DNA of 45,431 nt from positions 1 to 45,431 of the forward strand of contig SLJO01000135.1 in the NCBI GenBank assembly GCA_007135095.1, in the 5' to 3' direction. The notes beneath the pieces are model-generated. The model was given only the letters and a program-made list of their open reading frames with translations, did not search any database and had not been told where the DNA came from. This document shows positions 33,958 through 44,022 of the stretch, piece by piece. The stretch comes from Bacteroidales bacterium (lineage in GTDB: Bacteria > Bacteroidota > Bacteroidia > Bacteroidales > PUMT01). Position numbers and translations under genes: made by a program. Position 1 is the stretch's first letter, and every line of letters starts with the position of its first letter.

Positions 33958-34404
33958 ATGACTAACAACGACATAATCCGGAGCATACGGTACTCCTTTG
34001 GTTTAAGCAATCCGGAAATCATCCGGATATTTGCCCTGGGGGGACTTTCTGTGACGCAGGAGGAGGCAGCCGTCTGGTTTAAAAAAGAAGAAGATCCTGA
34101 ATTCAAGCCTTTGAATGATCTCAGGCTGGCCACCTTCCTGAACGGACTGATAACCTGGAAGAGAGGCAAAAAAGAAGGGGAGCAGCCGGTTCCCGAGAAA
34201 AAACTGAACAATAACATAATCCTCAGAAAATTAAAGATAGCGCTGGATCTCAGGGATGAAGAGATACTGGAGATCCTTGGAAGGTCAGGCCGGCGCATCA
34301 GCAAACATGAATTAAGTGCCTTTTTCCGGAAACCCGGGCAGAGCCAGTACAGACCGTGTAAGGACCAGATTCTGCGGAATTTCCTGCACGGGTTGAAAAT
34401 GTAA
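33958..34404 (+). CDS. DUF1456 family protein (YehS-like)
   Basis: A 148-residue cytoplasmic protein built of two related halves. The first is NNDIIRSIRYSFGLSNPEIIRIFALGG and the second NNNIILRKLKIALDLRDEEILEILGRSG, each followed by a helix and an FLNGL/FLHGL end. This internal duplication is the mark of DUF1456 (E. coli YehS). The function is unknown. It lies 40 bases after the His-rich lipoprotein, so the two may be co-transcribed. It is convergent with the NAGPA-domain lipoprotein; a short GC-rich inverted repeat (CCGGCC, 34434-34439, with GGCCGG, 34460-34465) sits between them without a T run. Confidence 0.85.
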   Translation: MTNNDIIRSIRYSFGLSNPEIIRIFALGGLSVTQEEAAVWFKKEEDPEFKPLNDLRLATFLNGLITWKRGKKEGEQPVPEKKLNNNIILRKLKIALDLRDEEILEILGRSGRRISKHELSAFFRKPGQSQYRPCKDQILRNFLHGLKM

Positions 34405-34486
34405 ACTGAATAGCATGCCTTGGATCCCGGTTGCCGGCCAATATACAGACCATCAATCCGGCCGGAAACGGATCAAAAGTACAGTT

Positions 34487-35464
34487 TTAGCGGTCTTTTA
34501 TGATAATTGCTGTCCGGATGGCACGCTCCCCCCCGCTGTCAAAAACCTGGTTGCCGCTTGGATGGTTCACCACTCCGTGGCCGGAGAGATACATGGTACT
34601 GGAGCCACCTCCATCCAGGTTCACCGCATCGACACATCCGAGTTGCTGCAGAACCTGAGCCAACTCGCTAAGGCTGAGGCCGGCAGCCTCCTCATGACGG
34701 CCATCGGCCACCAGCAGAAGTATATTATGGTCGCGGGTGAGACAGATCGCTGTACGGGGGTGACGCAACCCGGCATGCCGCTCCTCCAGGGCGGTGCGAT
34801 AGACCCCGCTTCCTACCGGCTCTGCAATGAGCCCCTCTTCCAGCAGTCGATGGGCACCGGCCAGTGCAGTTTCGGCTTCCGGCCAATCTGCATCCCATGA
34901 GTCTCCCTGCCGGTTAAAGAACAGCCAGTTGCCTTCCCTGTCCAGACCGATTGCAGAACTGCCTATAAACCCAAGCTCTTCGGACTTCTCTTTTTTAAAA
35001 AACGGGTAAACCTCCCCCCGCCATTTGAAGATGCCCGAGTTGACATATTCGGGATGGCTGGTGAAAAATCCGGCATTAATTACGGCAATTGATTTGAAAT
35101 GTCCGGCAAACTGGGTTGCCGTGAGCCTGCCACCGGGTGTTGGAATTTCACTGGTTGAGGCATTCTTTTCAGGCTCAGCAGCCGGAAGCCGGTCTGCCGC
35201 CTCAATGCGGAAGCGTGCGGCAGCAGTATCTGCATGCATCACAAGCAGATTCAGATACTGACGTGCACCGAACAGGGAATCGAAAGCAGCATGTTGCCAG
35301 AGAATACCGGGCGACAGTTCTTTCTTTTGCCACCCGGAATCAATGACGGAAAGCTTACTGGTGGATTCGCCACCTGGTATCAGGCCTGCCGGGCCGCAGC
35401 CGGGAAGGTGAACCAGAAGCCACCCAGACCATAGTATCAGTGAAAGCCAGCGAGTATTTATCAT
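34487..35464 (-). CDS. Phosphodiester glycosidase (NAGPA domain) lipoprotein
   Basis: A 325-residue predicted lipoprotein: signal MINTRWLSLILWSGWLLVHLPGC, with lipobox HLPG-C. The NAGPA/DUF2233 domain is visible: SIAVINAGFFTSHPEYVNSG, then AICLTRDHNILLLVADGRHEEAAGLSLSELAQVL, then VDAVNLDGGGSSTMYLSGHGVVNHPSG and GERAIRTAIII. The relatives of this domain include the uncovering enzyme of the mannose-6-phosphate tag and bacterial spore or exopolysaccharide proteins. Here it probably removes a phosphodiester-linked sugar from an envelope glycan; the substrate is not known. ATG at 35464 is preferred to the frame start at 35503 because it gives a normal signal peptide. Confidence 0.82.
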   Translation of the reverse strand: MINTRWLSLILWSGWLLVHLPGCGPAGLIPGGESTSKLSVIDSGWQKKELSPGILWQHAAFDSLFGARQYLNLLVMHADTAAARFRIEAADRLPAAEPEKNASTSEIPTPGGRLTATQFAGHFKSIAVINAGFFTSHPEYVNSGIFKWRGEVYPFFKKEKSEELGFIGSSAIGLDREGNWLFFNRQGDSWDADWPEAETALAGAHRLLEEGLIAEPVGSGVYRTALEERHAGLRHPRTAICLTRDHNILLLVADGRHEEAAGLSLSELAQVLQQLGCVDAVNLDGGGSSTMYLSGHGVVNHPSGNQVFDSGGERAIRTAIIIKDR

Positions 35465-35693
35465 TTTGACGATAAATATATGGATTTTCCATGGCACGGT
35501 CATAGACCATGGAAAAAAGCAGGCTGTTTTTTTCTGCTGGTTTTGGCATAAGGAAAAAGTGATGCTACGAGGCTGGCAGCTGTGGGGGGGTGTGTTAAAA
35601 CATGAAAAAAAACCCCGGGGAATTTAACAATACCATGCAAATCTCCGTTAGTAGTATATTCTCAGATATGCATTTTTGCAATTTCCCAGGAAT

Positions 35694-36788
35694 ATGAACA
35701 TTAAAAACATATCGTTTCTCTCTTATTTTACCTTAATTATGGTCTGGCTGCTTATGAATGGCTGTGAGAAGGAACCAAATGAACTCGCGGCAGTCATCAC
35801 CATTGAAGTAACTCAGGTAACCCGGCATACTGCCGAAAGCGGTGGTGAAATAACAGATGATGGCGGGGCAGCCATTACTGAACGGGGGGTGGTTTGGAGC
35901 ACGGCAGAGAATCCTTCAATGAATAATAAAGATGGTTTCACCACCGATGGCGCGGGCACCGGCCGGTTTCAGAGCCATATTACCGGGCTTTCAGCCGGCA
36001 CAACCTATTTTGTGCGTGCGTATGCTCAGACAAGTGCAGGCATGGCTTACGGAGGCCAGGTCAGCTTCACTACATTACTCGAAGATGATGGTGAAGTAGG
36101 TACCCTTACCGATATTGACGGAAATATATACCAGACCGTCTCGATTGGCGGCAGAGAGTGGATGGCCGAGAATTTAGTTGTTACCCGTTACAACAATGGT
36201 GAAATCATACCAACCGGACTTGATGATAATCAGTGGTTCACCACCACTTCCGGAGCATACACGGTTTATCCTCACAGTGCCATTGATGATATGGATTCTC
36301 ATTCCGAGGTACTGGCTGCCTATGGTGCACTTTACAACTGGTATGCTGTTGATAAAGGCAACCTCTGTCCTGTTGGCTGGGAGGTACCATCAGATGAAGA
36401 TTGGAAAAACCTCGAGGGTTATGCTGATACCATGTACGGCACCGGCCATCTGGAATGGGATAAAACAGAATGGCGGGGCCATGATGCCGGGCAAAGGCTG
36501 AGGGCAACATATGATTTTGGTTTTTCCCTGAAAAGTATTGATGAGCATTTACCGGTCAGGGGCACTGATATTTTCGGGTTTTCTGCCCTGCCCGGCGGAT
36601 TCCGTAACTTCATCGGACCTTTCTTTGACCATGGCAATTACGGTTACTGGTGGAGTTCGACCGAGGAAAATGACTACCTTGCATGGATGCGGTCAATGGG
36701 AGTCATCAGCCTGATCCGCCGTGATGCCCCCGGCAAAACAAACGGTTTTTCTGTCCGCTGCACCAGGGAAACTACTGGCAGCAATTAA
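35694..36788 (+). CDS. Surface lipoprotein with FISUMP domain
   Basis: A 364-residue predicted lipoprotein; the signal ends LLMNG-C near residue 24. The N-terminal domain (about 30-130) is fibronectin-like and of the Bacteroidota type: TAESGGEITDDGGAAITERGVVWS and YFVRAYAQTSAGMAYGGQVSFTT. The C-terminal part is a FISUMP ('major paralogous') domain: GNIYQTVSIGGREWMAENL, GALYNWYAV, CPVGWEVPSDEDWKNLE and YGYWWSSTEEN. These domains are frequent in secreted or surface lipoproteins; many may bind glycans, but no function is established here. ATG at 35694 is preferred to 35676. A strong terminator follows at 36886-36919. Confidence 0.82.
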   Translation: MNIKNISFLSYFTLIMVWLLMNGCEKEPNELAAVITIEVTQVTRHTAESGGEITDDGGAAITERGVVWSTAENPSMNNKDGFTTDGAGTGRFQSHITGLSAGTTYFVRAYAQTSAGMAYGGQVSFTTLLEDDGEVGTLTDIDGNIYQTVSIGGREWMAENLVVTRYNNGEIIPTGLDDNQWFTTTSGAYTVYPHSAIDDMDSHSEVLAAYGALYNWYAVDKGNLCPVGWEVPSDEDWKNLEGYADTMYGTGHLEWDKTEWRGHDAGQRLRATYDFGFSLKSIDEHLPVRGTDIFGFSALPGGFRNFIGPFFDHGNYGYWWSSTEENDYLAWMRSMGVISLIRRDAPGKTNGFSVRCTRETTGSN

Positions 36789-36885
36789 GTTGCTCCTCTT
36801 GCTGCGCGTTGTCCTGAAAAACTCCCCGACCCTGAATCACCCATGGGCCGGATCACACAAAATGCAATGAATCCCGGCACTAAAT

Positions 36886-36919
36886 AAAGAGGCCGCCTTT
36901 TTGGGGCAGCCTCTTTTTT
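36886..36919 (+). terminator. Rho-independent terminator after FISUMP gene, probably bidirectional
   Basis: AAAGAGGC (36886-36893) pairs with GCCTCTTT (36909-36916), followed by an inner GCC/GGC pair, and is followed by TTTTTT. The opposite strand also leaves a T-rich tail (TTTATTTA), so it may serve cspA as well. Confidence 0.85.
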
Positions 36920-36930
36920 CCTTATTTTTA

Positions 36931-36948
36931 TCCTGCCTCCGGGCAGGA
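36931..36948 (-). terminator. Hairpin downstream of cspA
   Basis: TCCTGCC/GGCAGGA forms a 7-bp stem with a 4-base loop. On the minus strand it is 30 bases past the cspA stop, followed by TAAAAATAAGG, a weak tail. It may act with the larger hairpin at 36886-36919. Confidence 0.5.
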
Positions 36949-36978
36949 AAAAATTTTAAATGATTGTAATATAATAAA

Positions 36979-37170
36979 CTATGCTAGTTTAACATTTACT
37001 GCATTTAATCCTTTTTTACCTTCTTGTAAATCAAAAGTAACTTCATCATTCTCCTCAATACTTTCGGTCAATCCGGATGAATGGACAAAATATTCCTTAG
37101 GCGAATTTGCGTCTTTGATGAATCCGAATCCTTTCGTATCATCGTAAAATTTTACTGTTCCGTTGTTCAT
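36979..37170 (-). CDS. Cold-shock domain protein (CspA family)
   Basis: A 63-residue single cold-shock domain. RNP-1 appears as KGFGFIKD and RNP-2 as EYFVHSS, with the usual start NGTVKFYDDTKGFGFI. It binds single-stranded nucleic acid and probably melts RNA structure. It is downstream of ku-ligD on the same strand, 78 bases after the ligD stop, but has its own -7 box (37194-37201), so co-transcription is not certain. The leader is only about 17-25 bases, unlike the long thermosensing leaders of E. coli cspA. Confidence 0.93.
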   Translation of the reverse strand: MNNGTVKFYDDTKGFGFIKDANSPKEYFVHSSGLTESIEENDEVTFDLQEGKKGLNAVNVKLA

Positions 37171-37193
37171 AATATAAATTTACATTGTTTTTG

Positions 37194-37201
37194 CAAAGAT
37201 A
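37194..37201 (-). promoter_or_regulatory. -7 promoter box of the cold-shock gene
   Basis: TATCTTTG on the minus strand matches TAnnTTTG exactly, 24 bases before the ATG. A CTG lies 20 bases upstream, one mismatch from the -33 TTG. Confidence 0.5.
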
Positions 37202-37248
37202 CGATTAATATATTGTAATTGCAGTAAATTTAATGAATTAACATTATT

Positions 37249-39819
37249 TTATTTATTAACCCCTTCAGTCAGGGTATGCAGGACTGTTCCAATATCCACC
37301 CTTTTATCCAGGAACCCTTCCCACAGGTCTCCTTCCTTGTCCAGGCGCTTTCTCATATTGCGAAGGTTGAACTGACCGGGGGTTATCCCCTTTTCAAGTT
37401 CGTCCCAGCGCACGGGCGCCGAAACAGTTGCACCGGGCCTGGGCCGGATGCTGTAAACAGATGACATGGTTTTACCCTTTGCATTTTGCAGGTAATCCAG
37501 ATAAACCTTTCCTTTACGCTTCGAGGGCGATCTTTCCAGGCTTGTAACATCCGGAAACTTACTGTGTATATGCTTTTCAATTATCCTGACAAACTTCTGA
37601 ACCTGCGGATAGCTATATTTCTGCTGCACCGGAACGTAAATATGTAATCCCCTTGATCCGGAAGTTTTACACCAGGCCGGCAGGGATAGCTGATCAAACA
37701 GGTTTTTGAATGCCAGTGCTATCTGCAAAACTTTTTCGAATTCCACCCCGACAGGATCCAGGTCGAATACCATAAAATCGGGTTTGTCAAGGTCAGCAAG
37801 CGAAGAACTCCAGGGATTTATTTCTATGCAGCCCAGATTAGCCATAAATAAAAGAGTATCCATATCCTGGCAGAGCAGGTATTCAATATGACCGCCCTTG
37901 CTGTTTTTAATTTTCACCGTCTCTGCCCACGCGGGGGCGATTTCTTTTGCATTTTTCTGAAAAAACCCTTTTCCGGTTATGCCGTTGGGCGTACGGTAAA
38001 GCGACTGGGGCCTGTCTTTAAGATAAGGCAGTATGTAGCCGGAAATATCCCTGTAATACCCTATCACATCACCCTTGCTTATTCCTTCATCGGGCCAGAA
38101 TAATTTGGAAAGATTGGAAAATTTGACTTTGGTGCCTGATTCCAGCGGCCGGACTGCTTTTTCAACAACTATTTCTTCGGGTTCCTTATCAGAACGCAAG
38201 CCTCTGAAAGAAGCATGCCTCATGATACGTTCCTCTGTCCAGCCTGAGAATTTGACCTCACAGACATACAACGGCTTTACCCACTGAATATCTTTCCCGC
38301 CGGGGGGGTTGATTACCGGGATTTCATCTGACTTTATCTTTTTCAGTTTCCCGATAATCTCCTTTTGAAGAGATTCGCTGAAACCTGTCCCTACCCTCCC
38401 GGTATAGATAAGTTCCCCCCACTGGTTCACCGCACATAATAACGAACGGAATGCACGCGATTCCTTACCCGAAGGCATATAACCACAAATGACCATTTCC
38501 TGGCGGTGGCCTGTTTTTATCTTCAGCCATTCGTCCGATCTGTATCCGGGATAATACTTGCCGGCTGCGCGTTTTGCAATAATCCCTTCGAGCTGCTTTT
38601 TTTCAGCTTCGGCATAAAAAGCCTCTCCTTTACTTTCAATGTGCTCAAGGTAATGAACCTGCCGGAATGGGCTTCTCAATAACACAGCCAGAAGTTTTTT
38701 CCGGTCCCTTAGCGGGAGCTCTTTCAAATCATGTCCGTTGAGCCACAGTATATCAAAAACATGGTAATGCACCCTGTCCTGCTCCTGTGCCTTTACCTGG
38801 TGCTTTAATTTCTGAAAATTTGCTTTTTCAGGGCCTTCCATATAGCACACCTCCCCATCAATAACAAATGATGCCTTAATTGCTGATAATTCATCTGCAA
38901 CAACTGGAAACCCGGGGGTGAGATCATTTCCGTTGCGGGAATATAAACTGACTTCGTCATCATTTTTTACGGCAATTATCCTGTAACCGTCATATTTCAG
39001 CTCAAATATCCAGTCATCACCCGAGAATGCCTTGCCGGCAAGAGTAGCCGTCATGGGTTTTATGAAACCCGGAAATTCTGAAACGTGAGTCCCGGAATTG
39101 CTTTCTTTTCCTGTTTCGCGGTCGTTGACCCTGCCGGCCGGTGCCTGACCCTGTTTTTTTTTGCTCCCGCCCGGAAATTTACTGCTACCCCGGGTTTTCA
39201 CGATGGGTCCCTTTTTTTCCTCATCCGCAGATCTTTCCGGATGCCAAACAATACCGGACGCGGCTATTTCATCCATGCTGCGGCCGGTCAGGGCACTCAG
39301 TTGCTCATAATTATCTTCATCCTGATCCCCCCGGACTTTCATAAAAAACCATTCATCCTTGCCGGGGTCATTCGATTTTACCAGGTTGTAATAACCCCTC
39401 AGCTTTGCCCCCTGCAGGTATAACTTCAGTGAGCCCCTGGCAATTCTTTCCTGCATTTCCAAGGCTGTCGGGAAAATCCGGTCTTCATCCAGGTAATAGT
39501 AACCGATATCCCAAACCATGACACTGCCCGCACCATAATTGCCCTTTGGGATATTGCCTTCAAAATGGATGTAATCGATCGGATGGTCCTCAACTTTAAT
39601 GGCAAGACGCCTGATCTGCGGATCAGGCACCGGTTTCTTCGGAATAGCCCAGCTTACCAGCACGTCTTCAAGCTGAAGCCGGAAATCATAGTGTTCCCGC
39701 CGTGCCATATGACGTTGTATGACAAATCGGTTTTTTTCCTTGTATTCCCACGGTTGACCTGCGGGTTCAGGAGTATTTTGAAAATCCCTTTTCTCATTAT
39801 ATTCACCAAGCCTGTCCAT
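37249..39819 (-). CDS. ligD: Multifunctional DNA ligase D of bacterial NHEJ (PE-LIG-POL order)
   Basis: An 856-residue end-joining ligase. The order is PE (residues about 30-165: HMARREHYDFRLQLEDVLVSWAIPK and HFEGNIPKGNYGAGSV), then a basic linker (205-245, rich in Lys, Gly and Ser). Next is the ligase domain with ELKYDGYR (catalytic Lys275) and KGEAFYAEAEKKQLEGIIAKR, then the polymerase/primase domain from about residue 560 with VFDLDPVG (Asp686 region) and KTSGSRGLHIYVP. This is the Pseudomonas-type order, not the mycobacterial POL-PE-LIG. With Ku it repairs double-strand breaks without a template. It follows ku by 34 bases, so the two form an operon. Confidence 0.95.
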   Translation of the reverse strand: MDRLGEYNEKRDFQNTPEPAGQPWEYKEKNRFVIQRHMARREHYDFRLQLEDVLVSWAIPKKPVPDPQIRRLAIKVEDHPIDYIHFEGNIPKGNYGAGSVMVWDIGYYYLDEDRIFPTALEMQERIARGSLKLYLQGAKLRGYYNLVKSNDPGKDEWFFMKVRGDQDEDNYEQLSALTGRSMDEIAASGIVWHPERSADEEKKGPIVKTRGSSKFPGGSKKKQGQAPAGRVNDRETGKESNSGTHVSEFPGFIKPMTATLAGKAFSGDDWIFELKYDGYRIIAVKNDDEVSLYSRNGNDLTPGFPVVADELSAIKASFVIDGEVCYMEGPEKANFQKLKHQVKAQEQDRVHYHVFDILWLNGHDLKELPLRDRKKLLAVLLRSPFRQVHYLEHIESKGEAFYAEAEKKQLEGIIAKRAAGKYYPGYRSDEWLKIKTGHRQEMVICGYMPSGKESRAFRSLLCAVNQWGELIYTGRVGTGFSESLQKEIIGKLKKIKSDEIPVINPPGGKDIQWVKPLYVCEVKFSGWTEERIMRHASFRGLRSDKEPEEIVVEKAVRPLESGTKVKFSNLSKLFWPDEGISKGDVIGYYRDISGYILPYLKDRPQSLYRTPNGITGKGFFQKNAKEIAPAWAETVKIKNSKGGHIEYLLCQDMDTLLFMANLGCIEINPWSSSLADLDKPDFMVFDLDPVGVEFEKVLQIALAFKNLFDQLSLPAWCKTSGSRGLHIYVPVQQKYSYPQVQKFVRIIEKHIHSKFPDVTSLERSPSKRKGKVYLDYLQNAKGKTMSSVYSIRPRPGATVSAPVRWDELEKGITPGQFNLRNMRKRLDKEGDLWEGFLDKRVDIGTVLHTLTEGVNK

Positions 39820-39853
39820 TGTTCTTTAATGCCGGAATTATTCACCTGCCCTT

Positions 39854-40621
39854 TCAGTTGGTCATTTCCAGACTTTTTTTCAGTTGTTCCATCAGATCCT
39901 CAACTGACGATTCTTTTTTGATGTTGTCCGGTATGCTGACCTCTTTGTTTTTGGCTTTTGCTTCAATGATTTTCTTCAGGGTCTGCTGGTAGGTATCCTT
40001 ATACTTCTCGGGTTTGAACTCAGAGGTCATTCCCCTGATCAGCTGCAGTGCCATTTCCAGTTCCTGCTTTGACGGACTGGCAGAGGGGATATCCAAATCC
40101 ACGGGCTTGCGCAACTCATTATGAAACCTCATCTGATTAAGGTACAGCACCTTTTCATCTGCCATCAGCAATGCCAGACGTTCCCTGTTCCTCAACACGA
40201 ATTTTGCCAGACCGGCCATTTTGGATTCATGTATGGCCATGCGTAAGAGATTATAGGTTTTCCCGGCACCTTTCTCAGGTTCCAGCAGGTACGGCTTTTC
40301 GAAATAGCGGGGATTGATCTCCCGGGTGTTTACGAATTCCATGATATCGATGCTTTCACTTTTGCCCTTGCTGGCCTTTTTAAAATCCTCATCCTCTATG
40401 GTAATATAGTAATCGTCAATCTTATGGCCCTTTACAATATCTTTCCATGGAACCTCCTTTCCATCCTCCTGGCAAATTCTTACATATTTAATGGGGCACT
40501 TGTCCGATTTCCGTATCATATTCAGATCGACTTCATGGCTGGTTTCCGTTCCGCTGTAAAGCTTAACAGGGATATACACAAGCCCGAAACTTATCCCGCC
40601 TTTCCAGATTGCTTTTGGCAT
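39854..40621 (-). CDS. ku: Non-homologous end-joining protein Ku
   Basis: A 255-residue bacterial Ku: MPKAIWKGGISFGLVYIPVKLYSG is the standard start and the core has YYITIEDEDFKKA, FEKPYLLEPEKGAGKTY and LAKFVLRNRERLALL. It ends in an acidic/basic helix that contacts LigD in other bacteria (ESSVEDLMEQLKKSLEM). It binds double-strand ends and recruits LigD. The frame is open to 40666, but ATG at 40621 is the conserved start. First gene of the ku-ligD operon. Confidence 0.95.
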   Translation of the reverse strand: MPKAIWKGGISFGLVYIPVKLYSGTETSHEVDLNMIRKSDKCPIKYVRICQEDGKEVPWKDIVKGHKIDDYYITIEDEDFKKASKGKSESIDIMEFVNTREINPRYFEKPYLLEPEKGAGKTYNLLRMAIHESKMAGLAKFVLRNRERLALLMADEKVLYLNQMRFHNELRKPVDLDIPSASPSKQELEMALQLIRGMTSEFKPEKYKDTYQQTLKKIIEAKAKNKEVSIPDNIKKESSVEDLMEQLKKSLEMTN

Positions 40622-40984
40622 AAGAATTTGGTTTTTAGGATTAACATGCGCCTGCCCGTTTCCCACGTTAATTCAGGCAACAGGTAATTGAAAGTTAAAA
40701 TCATACCAGAATCGGGCATAATAAAACAAATAACCCTTAAATAATTAATCTTATGAATGTTACAAGAACAAGCCGCTGAAAAACTTTAAAAGCACGGATG
40801 CCTGGAACTGTGATATTTTTCCACTATTTGAGAAAAAAAGGAACAGTATATCATGCTAATATTCCGGGCAGTGCTTTGATTTTAATACAGGGGACCGTAT
40901 CCGGGCATCTCAGTCATTATTGATGGCTGGTTATACCGAACTTATGTTGGGCGCCAGTAAAAGAGTCAGTATGGTTTACGGATA
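40622..40984. other. 363-base gap upstream of ku
   Basis: No convincing gene was found. A 41-codon open frame on the plus strand near 40799 has no supporting features. No exact TAnnTTTG box was found close to the ku start. The stretch is AT-rich around 40695-40760. The 5' control of ku is therefore unassigned. Confidence 0.5.
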
Positions 40985-41446
40985 TTATCCATTGAACTTA
41001 TCATCAGGCCTGTATAAATATCTGTAGAGGTAAGGATAAATTTCACATGCAACACACACTCCAAATGCAGCTTCCAAAAAGGTAAACAGGCCGAGTATCC
41101 CTGCCAGAATATATGCCAGCCAGCCGGCATTCAACAGTAATGAGATGATTATAAGGCAGGTCATAAAAAGACCCAGCCTGGCTGCAAATATTTTTGGTCC
41201 GGCATTGGTATAATTCTTGCCAATGCCGAGCGTCCCGGCTATCCTTCGGGATGCAAACGCGAGAGGACTGTAGGCTGGGAGATTAGCTGACCGCAGCATG
41301 AAATCAACTGCAAGAAAGGCAACGGGAATAATACTTTGAGTTAAACCAAATATTGATATTAATGCAAATGCCAGTAACGCGCTGATTCGTGCCACACTTC
41401 CATCTATCTGTTTATCTGATACAGGGCATAAAACGTATGTTTTCAT
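40985..41446 (-). CDS. DUF4395 family membrane protein
   Basis: A 153-residue integral membrane protein with about four hydrophobic segments. The start YVLCPVSDKQIDGSVARISA is the DUF4395 signature. The body includes SPLAFASRRIAGTLGIGKNYTNAGPKIFAARLG and CVACEIYPYLYRYL near the end. The paired Cys (CVAC) and the CPVSDKQID Cys could form a thiol pair or bind metal, but no function is known. It is monocistronic, between ku and the SSP411-like gene. Confidence 0.85.
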   Translation of the reverse strand: MKTYVLCPVSDKQIDGSVARISALLAFALISIFGLTQSIIPVAFLAVDFMLRSANLPAYSPLAFASRRIAGTLGIGKNYTNAGPKIFAARLGLFMTCLIIISLLLNAGWLAYILAGILGLFTFLEAAFGVCVACEIYPYLYRYLYRPDDKFNG

Positions 41447-41671
41447 CTGTTATACTTTTTAATTTGAATTAAGGAACCCGCTGTTTTACGGCTCCGCAGG
41501 CATACAAAGCCAAAACGGGAAATTTGCAGGCCGGGCACCTGACTGAAGGTTGTAATGAATTCAAACTTATCTGGCCGGGAAATATTGCCGTTGTCGGGTA
41601 AATTATTATCCGGCCATTTCCATTACTGCCTGTTCCTTTAACTGCGGGGAGCGGCGGCGCTGCCCTTGCGT

Positions 41672-43708
41672 TCAGCCTGTTTTGACCTGTTCCATTGCTG
41701 ATTCCAGTTCATCAACAGGCATTTTGCAGCAACCCATGGAGCAGACATAAAACCATGTCTGCCCTTTCCTGAACCTGTTGCTGAAAACAGGTATATCATC
41801 CCGGGTATTGACAGATCCTGCAACTATGACATTGGGATAAAACAATGAATTAATCTCTTTTATCTTTTCTGCTGCTTCAGGCCCGCAAACCACCAATGTA
41901 TAAAGCGGATTAACCTGGTAAAGGAGTATCCTGCCCCAGTTGCTGAAACTGATGCTCTGCTCCATGAGTTGCGGACTGATATCGGCAAGCATCCGGGAAC
42001 TATGCCTTGCCCAGTCATTTCTTTCAAAATAATTTGAAAGGTGCAGAAGGTTAATGGCCATTACGCTGTTGGAAGATGCTATTACATTATCGGGAACTTC
42101 AAAATAATCTGCCTTAAGATTTTCCCCGTGAATGGAAGAAAAGGAAAACAAATTTGTGTTTGATGAAGCAAAACTCTTCAGGGCATAGTTAATAAGTGCA
42201 TTTGCCTTAAGCAGGTAGTCTGCCCGGGTTGAAACCTGAAAAAGCCTGATAAGTGCCTGAATGAGCAGGGCATAATCTTCAAGGAATCCGTCCGTGGGGC
42301 GATTGTTACCGTTCAGACTCCGGCAGACCTTGCCTTCCGGAGTCATGAAATGCTTAATAATGTAATCGGCTGCCCTTTTTGCCCTTTCCAGGAAAGACTG
42401 ATCTCCAAATGAAGCATAAGCATCAGCCAGGCCTTTTATCATCAATGCGTTCCATCCTGTAAGCACTTTATTGTCAAGTGCCGGACGCACTCTTTTGGAA
42501 CGTGCTTCCAGCAGTCTTTCATTTGCTCTCAGTATTAAAGACTGAAGTTCGCCGGTGCTGATATTCTCTTTATTGCAAAAGTCATCATCAGAATATGCAC
42601 GCAACAGAATGTTATCACCATTTTCCCAAAGCCCCTTTTTGCCCACCTGATAATACTCTTTCACCAGACGGGAATCGGAGCCCAGGATTTCATCAATTTC
42701 ATTCTCCTTCCATACATAGAATTTACCCTCTTCCCCTTCACTGTCTGCATCAAGTGCGGAATAAAATGTTCCCCCGGGAGAAGTAAGCTCCCTGTCGAGG
42801 AATTCAACAGTCTGATATACCACATTGCGGTACAGCGGGTTTCGGGAAGCCTTCCAGGTATTTGCATACAGTGATACCAGCTGCCCGTTGTCGTAAAGCA
42901 TCTTTTCAAAATGAGGCACTTTCCATTTTTCATCCGTAGAGTACCGGGCAAAACCTCCTCCCACCTGATCGTATATGCCACCCATGGCCATTTTCTCAAG
43001 ACTGAGCTCCACCTGGTCGAGTGCTGACTTATTCCCTGAATGGAAATAATAATGCAGCAGAAATTCAAGGTTAACCGGCATCGGAAATTTTGGTGCCCGG
43101 AGTGTGCCTCCCTCTACCTGGTCCATATGCTTCATTATGTTGCGAAAAACCTTATCGGCATCTGCCCTCTGATACGTCATTTCATTACCGGCGGGTTTAA
43201 CGAAGCTTGTTTCGGTTATCCCTTTTATCAGGCTTTCGGCCTGGCTGACCAGTTCATCCTTATTGGTTTGATATAATTCAGCTACCTGTATTAACACATC
43301 TTTCCACTGATCCCTGGGAAAATATGTACCCCCCCAGAAAGGCCTGGTATCGGGAAGTGCAAAACAGTTAAGGGGCCAGCCACCCTGTCTGGTAATCAGC
43401 TGTACTGCAGTCATATATAAATGATCAATATCCGGACGCTCTTCCCTGTCAACCTTTATACATACAAAGCGTGTATTCATGATTTCAGCCACCTCTTCAT
43501 CTTCAAAACTTTCTTTTTCCATTACATGGCACCAGTGGCAGGCAGAATATCCTATGCTTACCAGTATCGGCTTGTCTTCACTGACCGCCCTTTCAAGAGC
43601 CTCGTCACCCCACGGAAACCAGTCCACCGGGTTGTGGAGGTGCTGAAGCAGGTATGGACTGGTTTGTCCCTGCAGATGATTGATTTTTTGTTTCTTGTCG
43701 TTCATTAC
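41672..43708 (-). CDS. Thioredoxin-domain protein, DUF255/SSP411 family
   Basis: A 678-residue protein with an N-terminal thioredoxin-like DUF255 domain ([25 protein letters not shown], then [21 protein letters not shown], with CHWC in the thioredoxin position). After it comes a long alpha/alpha-toroid domain like those of six-hairpin glycosidases: [22 protein letters not shown] and [18 protein letters not shown]. Mammalian SPATA20 and B. subtilis YyaL belong here; the function is not settled. There is no signal peptide. ATG at 43708 gives the conserved start MNDKKQK; the frame extends to 43762. It is monocistronic and diverges from the DUF4197 gene. Confidence 0.9.
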   Translation of the reverse strand, partial: VMNDKKQKINHLQGQTSPYLLQHLHNPVDWFPWGDEALERAVSEDKPILVSIGYSACHWCHVMEKESFEDEEVAEIMNTRFVCIKVDREERPDIDHLYMTAVQLITRQGGWPLNCFALPDTRPFWGGTYFPRDQWKDVLIQVAELYQTNKDELVSQAESLIKGITETSFVKPAGNEMTYQRADADKVFRNIMKHMDQVEGGTLRAPKFPMPVNLEFLLHYYFHSGNKSALDQVELSLEKMAMGGIYDQVGGGFARYSTDEKWKVPHFEKMLYDNGQLVSLYANTWKASRNPLYRNVVYQTVEFLDRELTSPGGTFYSALDADSEGEEGKFYVWKENEIDEILGSDSRLVKEYYQVGKKGLWENGDNILLRAYSDDDFCNKENISTGELQSLILRANERLLEARSKRVRPALDNKVLTGWNALMIKGLADAYASFGDQSFLERAKRAADYIIKHFMTPEGKVCRSLNGNNRPTDGFLEDYALLIQALIRLFQVSTRADYLLKANALINYALKSFASSNTNLFSFSSIHGENLKADYFEVPDNVIASSNSVMAINLLHLSNYFERNDWARHSSRMLADISPQLMEQSISFSNWGRILLYQVNPLYTLVVCGPEAAEKIKEINSLFYPNVIVAGSVNTRDDIPVFSNRFRKGQTWFYVCSMGCCKMPVDELESAMEQVKTG

Positions 43709-44022
43709 TGTCCTGTTTGTATAATATATCCCTGTGAGCTTCCGGATTAGGATAAACCACAATATTTGCAGGTTTTAGGTGATCAGCCCGATCCATCAGC
43801 ATGATATCATGCGGATCTGGTGTCAGTCGGGATACCTGCTGTTTATATGCCGGAGCCATATGGTAACTAACAAAAAATCATGCATAAGGTTGAAACTATA
43901 ATGTGAAGGGCAAAATCATACGGCAGAATATAAAAATAACCTCACAGGCAGGAATGAAAGGGATTTTTAATAATTTAGCCCTTCAATCCTAAATACAACC
44001 CATTGGGGAAAATACCATTCAA
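43709..44022. other. 314-base divergent intergenic region
   Basis: Lies between the divergent DUF255 and DUF4197 genes. No RNA gene, hairpin terminator or exact TAnnTTTG box was found close to either start; both promoters must be here. Confidence 0.4.
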
